DNA of 64,000 nucleotides from Rhexocercosporidium sp. MPI-PUGE-AT-0058 (lineage: Eukaryota > Ascomycota > Leotiomycetes > Helotiales), in assembly GCA_020746875.1 (NCBI GenBank), contig JAGTJL010000037.1:124001-188000 (forward strand), in the 5' to 3' direction. Position 1 is the stretch's first letter. The number at the start of each line of letters is the position of its first letter. Made by a program: the position numbers and the translations under genes. This document shows, in pieces, positions 58,120-64,000 of this stretch. The notes below the pieces were generated by a model. The model saw only the letters and a list, made by a program, of their open reading frames with translations, was not told the DNA's origin and ran no database searches.

Positions 58120-60599
58120 ATAGTCGGTGCTCCTCCTGTAATTCTGCGGGCCCTCGCTTACAGTCGGGGAAAGCAAGTGTCACAGGAAAGCAAGTGTCAC
58201 AGCTCAAATTAGCCGACTAATTAAATTTTAATAGGAACACCACCTAATTAAGATACGCTAGACAACGAATTTTGTGACAATTATTTAAAAACGTATAAAG
58301 CTTATATTCCGTGTAATTAAGTCAATTAAGCCTGTATTAGACTCCTCGTTAAAGCTCTCTAAGTAATCCGGCATAGCTGTTTCTAGCGGAGGTGACGATT
58401 CTATATATTAACTATAGTTAATAACTTCTACTTTTGTAAGTGTAGGCTTTGTAAAGAAACTAACCTCTTCTTCCTTTATTCCATCGACTTATAATTAAGC
58501 TTATATAACTGCGTGGTAGTACTTAACGTGTCTTTTAGGGGTTAAACTCAAGGCCTTTAACGCGTTAAGGTGCTTGTCAGGCTCTCTTTCAGAGATTAAA
58601 AGGTGCGCTAAAGGTAGGTCTCCACGAGCTCTACAGACCTTTAATAATTCCTTATTAATTCTATTGTTTTTCTTAGCTTAAACCCTTTTGATTCTGAGAG
58701 CCTCCTTTGATTTATTAATAGCCTATATAAGTATACGTTAAGCTTTCCGTAGAGCCTCCGTCTTTTCAGTCTCTTCTCGAATACGTATCTTTTCCCGTAA
58801 GTCGTCGACGTTTTTAGTACTTCCGCCTTTATAAATACTTCTTCTAGACGTTTTCTTACGTTTTCCATCCTCTTTAATCTTTTATTATAAAGTAATATAC
58901 TTAATAGTAATTAAATGGGCCTTTTAAAGCTTTACGGAAGCATTTTACATTATACGACTAAATATCTCGCGGGAATTATTTGAAAATTAAGTAGGATCTC
59001 TATTAATAAAGGAGTTTATAGTAGCGGCTGTATTCCACAGTTCGTAAGGCCTAGAAGGAGGTAGTTTTAGGAGGTCTAAGTCCGCATCTTTAGCCTTAAC
59101 ATTTATTAAAGTTCTTTTCTTTTTGCCGTATAATCGTATCTTTTTAAGGCCGGCTTTAACATTATATAACCATATACTAGAGGCTATAAATGCGTTAACA
59201 ATTATGTATTACTATATAACTTATTAGCGTATTTAAATAAGATCTCGGAAGAAAGAGATAATAATATACTTAAAATCTAAGCTACGTAAAGCTACGGTAA
59301 TAGCTATAAAATAATAATGCTTTTAAGAACGAAAGATATTAACATTTAAAGGTTATAGAATATACGTGAGATAATTAGGAAAGTAAAATAAATAAATATT
59401 ATTTTCTATATATTTGACTTAGAAAAGGAGATATTTATGTAATTCGTAGCCGTTCAGAAGTAAGATTTTCTATAGTTTATTTAATTCGGCATAAGAATAC
59501 TTAATTAAATGGTCGGCGTACCGCATGATAATATTATTATTAATATAACCGGTAGGAGAATTATCGAGGGTCTTATTATTAACGAGCTTATTAGAAATCC
59601 AATTCTTTATTATTTTCTCTTTTAAAGTAATAATAAATAATAGTAAAGTCTTTTTCCCGTCTCCTCTAATAGTCTTAAGAACTGTTAAGGATTTTCGGTT
59701 CTTTAAAGACGCCGTATATAGCTCTTTAACCTTTATAAAGATAATTACGCTTTCTCCCGAAGGGCATCCAACTTGTACGCCAGATTCGTCTATATTTAAT
59801 ATCTTTTTATCAGAATTGATTTTATATTTCCTTATAGTTTCGCTTAACTTAACGAACCACTGCTTAACGTCTTCCTTTATATACGACTTAAGTCTAGCGT
59901 GCTTAATTGGCTTCGTTTTAATAATATAGAAGTTTTTGTTAGCTTTTAGCTAGTCGGCAAATTAGCGTTTGAATGGCGGGGGCAGAGGAGGAATTTAAGC
60001 TTATATTTAATTAATATTAAATTAAGTATAAAACAAATGATTCTTATAGCTCGCAAGTGCCTAATTGCTGCCCTGACTATCTCATGAGTTGCTCCTATTT
60101 CGAGCTCTTATTGCTCATAGTAATACTGTCGAATAGCCTCTTCTTGCGCCGGAGCCAGGATTTTATTGTTTTTACTATGGCGATTAAAGTTTCTAACCTT
60201 ATTCCGCGTCTTATTTTTTAGCCTATAGACTAACTGACGTAGAAAGTCTTCTTTAACGTAATATATTCGCGCTACAACGTGTGGTAACTCCTCGGGGTTC
60301 TTTAGAGCTTAATCTCTAGCATTCTAGAAAGCTCTATTGTAGTCGGCCTTAGTAGCGTAGACTTTGTAAAAGTTGCCCTTAGGGAAAGTCTCTATAATTG
60401 TCAATTCGTGGATAGGTGCCGTTAGGTGGTGGCAAGGGAGTAGAGTATAGGTTTATTATAGTCGCGATTGAAGTTGCGCGTTTTTTGGTGAGGTTCACGT
60501 ACTAACGCGATCTAAGCTGTGACACTTGCTTTCCTGTGACACTTGCTTTCCCCGACTGTAAGCGAGGGCCCGCAGAATTACAGGAGGAGCACCGACTAT
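58120..60599 (-). mobile_element. pogo-like DNA transposon, third family, RIP-mutated
   Basis: A 2480-bp element flanked by TA (58118-58119 and 60600-60601), with terminal inverted repeats of about 88 bp (ATAGTCGGTGCTCCTCCTG / CAGGAGGAGCACCGACTAT). Each terminus contains a perfectly duplicated 17-bp unit, GGAAAGCAAGTGTCACA. The minus strand encodes a decayed DDE-type transposase: DESGVQVGCPSGE near 59770, PTGYINNNIIMRYADHL and LTYILQPLNVNIFRS, matching the HLTHxLQPLDV motif of the pogo/DDE_1 family. A 75-codon basic frame at 58868-58641 is the C-terminal tail. Internal sequence is RIP-saturated while the inverted repeats are not. Confidence 0.9.
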
Positions 60600-60601
60600 T
60601 A

Positions 60602-60697
60602 CGAGGAGTATTGATGATAATGAAGGTTTATTCCGCCCGGCTAAGCCTAAAGGGCACTAGTACTATTTACGTCGGTTCGATTCCTCCGGTTCCGCTA
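60602..60697. other. spacer between two transposons
   Basis: About 95 bp of balanced sequence between the pogo-like and piggyBac-like elements. It contains GGTTCGATTCC (about 60674), which resembles a tRNA B box, but no tRNA fold could be completed. Confidence 0.4.
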
Positions 60698-62718
60698 TCC
60701 CATAATGTGGCGCGCCCGGGTTTTAGCGCCTTGGCGGCTCCCCTACCAAAGTGAGACGTAAACAAAGATGTAAACAACTTAAATAAATCGCAACTTTACA
60801 CACTCAATATACTACTAAAAGCTTTACAAAATATTGTGTCAGATTCTACTGACCTTACAACTACACGGCTAACTTTAAATCCGGTTAAAAAGACTAGTTC
60901 CGGGTTTAAATCCATAGATTTACCCCCTTTTCAGTTATCTATTAACTTACCTCCGGATATTAAGCTTATCGATGCTTAGGGTATATTTCAACTGTTTTTT
61001 CTAAAGGAACAGATGGAAATCATTATCCGAAACACTAATCGGCGCTAAGAAATCGATCAAAACTTGTATAACAAGCGTGCCCGGATAAAGGATTAATATC
61101 TTATAATTATAAAGAAGGCGTATGAGTACCTTAGAATACGTATATATATCGGCATCCATAAAGAAAACAAAGCTAAACTATATTAGAAACCAGGGACAAT
61201 CGCGGAGCCTTTATATCTAATTATAAACGTTATAAGCTTACGAAAGTATAAGGCATTATATACTACGTTCTAATATTATAGTACAAATCCGAATTATAAA
61301 TTTAAAACCGTTTTTAATCGGGTAAATTACTAAAACACTTATCCGGATATCTTTTTAACGATTTCTATAAATAGAGCCTTTAAATTCGCATATTCGGAAG
61401 ACATCTCAAGCTCTATAGACCCCAGCAAGAGATATTACTATCGATGAAGCTATATCACGTTTCCAAGGCCGCTCTTTTAATACTTTAAAGATTCCTAGTA
61501 AGCTAATTAATCGGGGATATAAAATCTAGGTCCTAGCTAATAAAGGATATTTCTAGGACTAGTGTTTTCACCGAAAAGGTTCCTAAAAAAAGCATTTAGA
61601 GCGTAGAAGACTTAGTCTATAAAAGGTTCCTTAATCTCAGGCATTAAGAAATAACATATCTTTAGCTGTTGTTACTTATATAATATCGAGGCTTCCTAAC
61701 GAAGGCAAAGGCTATGTGGTCTATTTAAATAACCTCTTCACGAATATTAAGCTCTTAAAATATAATAAACAATATAATTGAGGTGCTATAGGCACGTGTA
61801 TAGCTAGATTTAGTATTTTAAAGAAGTACGGTTAAATAAAAGCCGAAGACACACGGAAAAATACTATTCCTTAGGGAACACTTTACATAACAGCAATTAA
61901 GGACAACGAGATTAATATAATGGCTTGGAAAGATAATGCTTTAGTACTCTTTATATCGACTTATTCTAATGCCATAAGGAAGGTAAAGAGACTCCGCAAG
62001 CGACCCTCGAAGACTTCTAGCGCGGCCAGAACTTCTCGTATACCCTTTAAACGATTTATAAGAGCTTGGCTTGAGATTCCTGAGTATGAAAACGCTTATA
62101 ACTACTAAATGAGTGCTATAGACAGAGGGAATTAGCTCAAAAGACTAAATACCTTTAAAGTATTATGTCGATTAGGCGGCACACAGTCTATAGCTACTTA
62201 AACGGAAAATACAGCACTTATTAACGCCTATAAGCTCAGTTTCCACTCTCTTATCCTATTAAATAAAAAGTGGACCGATTAAACTATGTTTAGAATAGCG
62301 ATTCTAAACTAATACTTTACTCTTGTTACGGAGAACCGCTTAAAACGGAAGAAATCTTTAAGCTTTTTTATTTAAACTATATTACTACTCGAGGAGCATA
62401 CTTTAGACCGTCGGTTAAAGCCTCAGGTATGTATAGTGTGTTCAAAGGAGGGCATATCCCAGGTTGTTAAGAGGGGTGTTTTAAGAGAGCTTTCGGCCAA
62501 CGTGCTACTAAATATCAAGGGATCCGGATGCAGGAAAGAAACTAGCTTTAGTTATAAACTCTATAATATTCCCCTTTATAAAGACAGTACTTGCTTTGCC
62601 CGGTATCATAGTCTTAAATGGAGATGTTAAGCCAAAAGGATAATACCCCTCGATTTTTAGTGAGGCCTTGGCATGCCAAGGCGCTAAAACCCGGGAGCCG
62701 AACCGCCACATTATGGGA
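60698..62718 (+). mobile_element. piggyBac-like DNA transposon, RIP-mutated
   Basis: A 2021-bp element with inverted repeats TCCCATAATGTGGCG... / ...CGCCACATTATGGGA, flanked by TA. Similarity between the ends continues through CCCGGGTTTTAGCGCCTTGG. The decayed plus-strand frame shows piggyBac-type transposase features: EQMEIIIRNTNRR, AYEYLRIRIYIGIHKENKA, then YLNNLFTNIKLLKYNKQYN and the open stretch MAWKDNALVLFISTY (61920-62108), where the family has xWxDxxxVxxLST. Stops are TAA/TAG throughout. Known piggyBac elements target TTAA; here only TA is seen. The assignment rests on these motifs read by eye. Confidence 0.75.
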
Positions 62719-62933
62719 TAGTCTCGTAACAGCCCTTACGTTCGCTTTAAACGGTTTTTTGTTCTAGCTTTTGGATTTTATAATTCGACGTGGTCTCGTA
62801 AGTTTATTAATAGCAAGTATACTTTGAGATAAACTCTTTCAAGTGTTTAACGTCCTTATCTTCAGCGGTTGAAGCAAGACCTGCTAAGCCACGAGAGTGC
62901 GTGGTAAGTTAATTAAGTAAAGGAGGAAAGGGC
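62719..62933. other. spacer
   Basis: About 210 bp without recognised features. Confidence 0.35.
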
Positions 62934-63276
62934 TGAAAAGAAGAGATTTGGTGTGAATGATGATTCTATTACTTCGGGGGAAACTAGGTCTATATAACTA
63001 CTTTTAGGCGCCAAGCTATTTAGCTCTCGCATCGGCTATTTGCTCTCGCATCGGCTATTAGCTTTATATTAAGACTAGCTTTATATCAAGACTAGCTTTG
63101 CATCAAGACTAGCTTTATATTACCAGAGCTTCCGAGATTCAAAGCACGGAAGCCGGAGCTTTATGCAAAAGTAGTTGAATTATAGAAAGGTATGCTTTAT
63201 ACCGAATACGGTGATATGCCTAATATAATCTTATAAACCTTTATACAATAAGTGCTCTAGCTTATTTCACGATTAG
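62934..63276 (+). repeat. dispersed repeat R, copy 3
   Basis: Starts TGAAAAGAAGAGATTTGG like copies at 30060 and 37381. It has about four 17-bp units (AAGACTAGCTTTATATC type) and then the AGCTTCCGAG ... CGGAAGCCGGAGCTTTATGC segment shared with copy 1. Similarity to copy 1 ends near CACGATTA. Confidence 0.7.
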
Positions 63277-64000
63277 GTTTTAAGAAATAACTTTAAGGTA
63301 TTAAATAATAAAACGTCACCTTTTATCGAGCTTAATATAAGGTTCATAAGGTAGAGTGCCACGACAGTTGTAATTTAAACTGATTTCTAAGGAAGTAAGA
63401 GGGGACTAGGAGTGATTTCCCTTTAAGTATATGAGTCCCTAGCCTCCGCCAAGCCTCCGCACTAGGCCCGATTAAGCCGTAAGCTTACCCTTTATTCTGC
63501 TCCTGACACTTAAATACCATGTTTTTTGCGTCTTATATAACCTATATAATAAACTTTGCCTTTTTATCTTCATTTCGAAATACTATAAAAATAATATCTT
63601 AAAATAAACCGTTAGTCGTTCGCTTAGTCTTAAGAGAGATTAAAGAATCAGGGCTTACCCGATAATAAAAGCCTCGACCTAACCTAAAACGGCAAGTTAA
63701 TTATATATACTCGCCGACTCTTAATAATATAAATACTTATATTTGGAGCTAGCTTTTATACTTCTAATTTTATTCTTAACTATCTATAAGTATATTAATT
63801 ATTTAACTACAGTTATATTCCGAAGTGAATAAAATGAATTGTAATGCCGTACTTCCTTTCTCGCTTCTTATAACGTAGACCGATTTCTTTCTGCAAAAAA
63901 CCTTTTATAAATTATACTTTATTAACTATTATATATAATACTTTAAGGGAGTCGAAATAACGCCTTTAGAACTTACGTTCGAGATAATAATAATTACTTT
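63277..64000. other. AT-rich decayed region to the window edge
   Basis: RIP-like sequence, partly less mutated at 63380-63520. No gene is recognised. Confidence 0.35.

Noticed and set aside
60674..60690. tRNA gene suggested by a B-box-like GGTTCGATTCC
   Set aside because: No pairing acceptor stem, T-stem or A box at the proper distance.

Overview
The window is nuclear DNA of a filamentous ascomycete (Pezizomycotina). The evidence is: short GT-AG introns of about 45-90 nt with CTAAC/CTGAC-type branch sites; a Zn2Cys6 transcription factor; fungal families such as DUF3602 and DUF3435; and two strongly different base compositions. Gene islands have balanced composition. The blocks between them are extremely AT-rich, and their transposon reading frames are full of TAA/TAG codons where CAA/CAG is expected. 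That is the mark of repeat-induced point mutation (RIP). A species cannot be named from the sequence alone.

Layout. (1) 1-10.4 kb is a metabolic gene group: a Zn2Cys6 regulator (partial at the left edge), a 438-bp MITE, an epoxide hydrolase, an MFS transporter broken by two nonsense codons and a frameshift, a short-chain dehydrogenase and a six-exon Baeyer-Villiger-type monooxygenase. (2) 11.5-24.2 kb is a RIP-mutated transposon block: a pogo-like DNA transposon, an unrecognised decayed stretch, a Ty3/gypsy retrotransposon with 149-bp LTRs and an antisense reading frame, and a second, inverted pogo remnant. (3) 24.4-28.7 kb is a carotenoid oxygenase gene (apparently damaged) divergent from an intact MFS gene of the same family as the broken one. 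(4) 29.5-46.65 kb is a second transposon block: minisatellite, decayed unknown sequence, a kinase-like remnant, Ty1/copia, a solo LTR, a Tc1/mariner transposase, a DUF3435 recombinase-type gene and a second pogo copy. (5) 46.8-57.9 kb is gene-poor but mostly not RIP-mutated: minisatellites, a composite tandem repeat, several decayed genes (unknown protein, RING/vWA protein, glucuronoyl esterase), chromodomain scraps and two intact genes (a DUF3602 protein and a coiled-coil protein). (6) 57.96-64 kb is a third transposon block: a 158-bp hairpin, a pogo-like element inserted right beside it, a piggyBac-like element and a third copy of a dispersed repeat.

How the genes may work together. Regulator, epoxide hydrolase, dehydrogenase, monooxygenase, carotenoid/stilbene oxygenase and two transporters together look like one oxidative pathway acting on an isoprenoid or stilbenoid substrate. 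It is now split by a transposon block. Both damaged members carry stop codons explicable as C-to-T changes at CpA, which fits RIP spilling over from neighbouring repeats. This pathway reading is inference.
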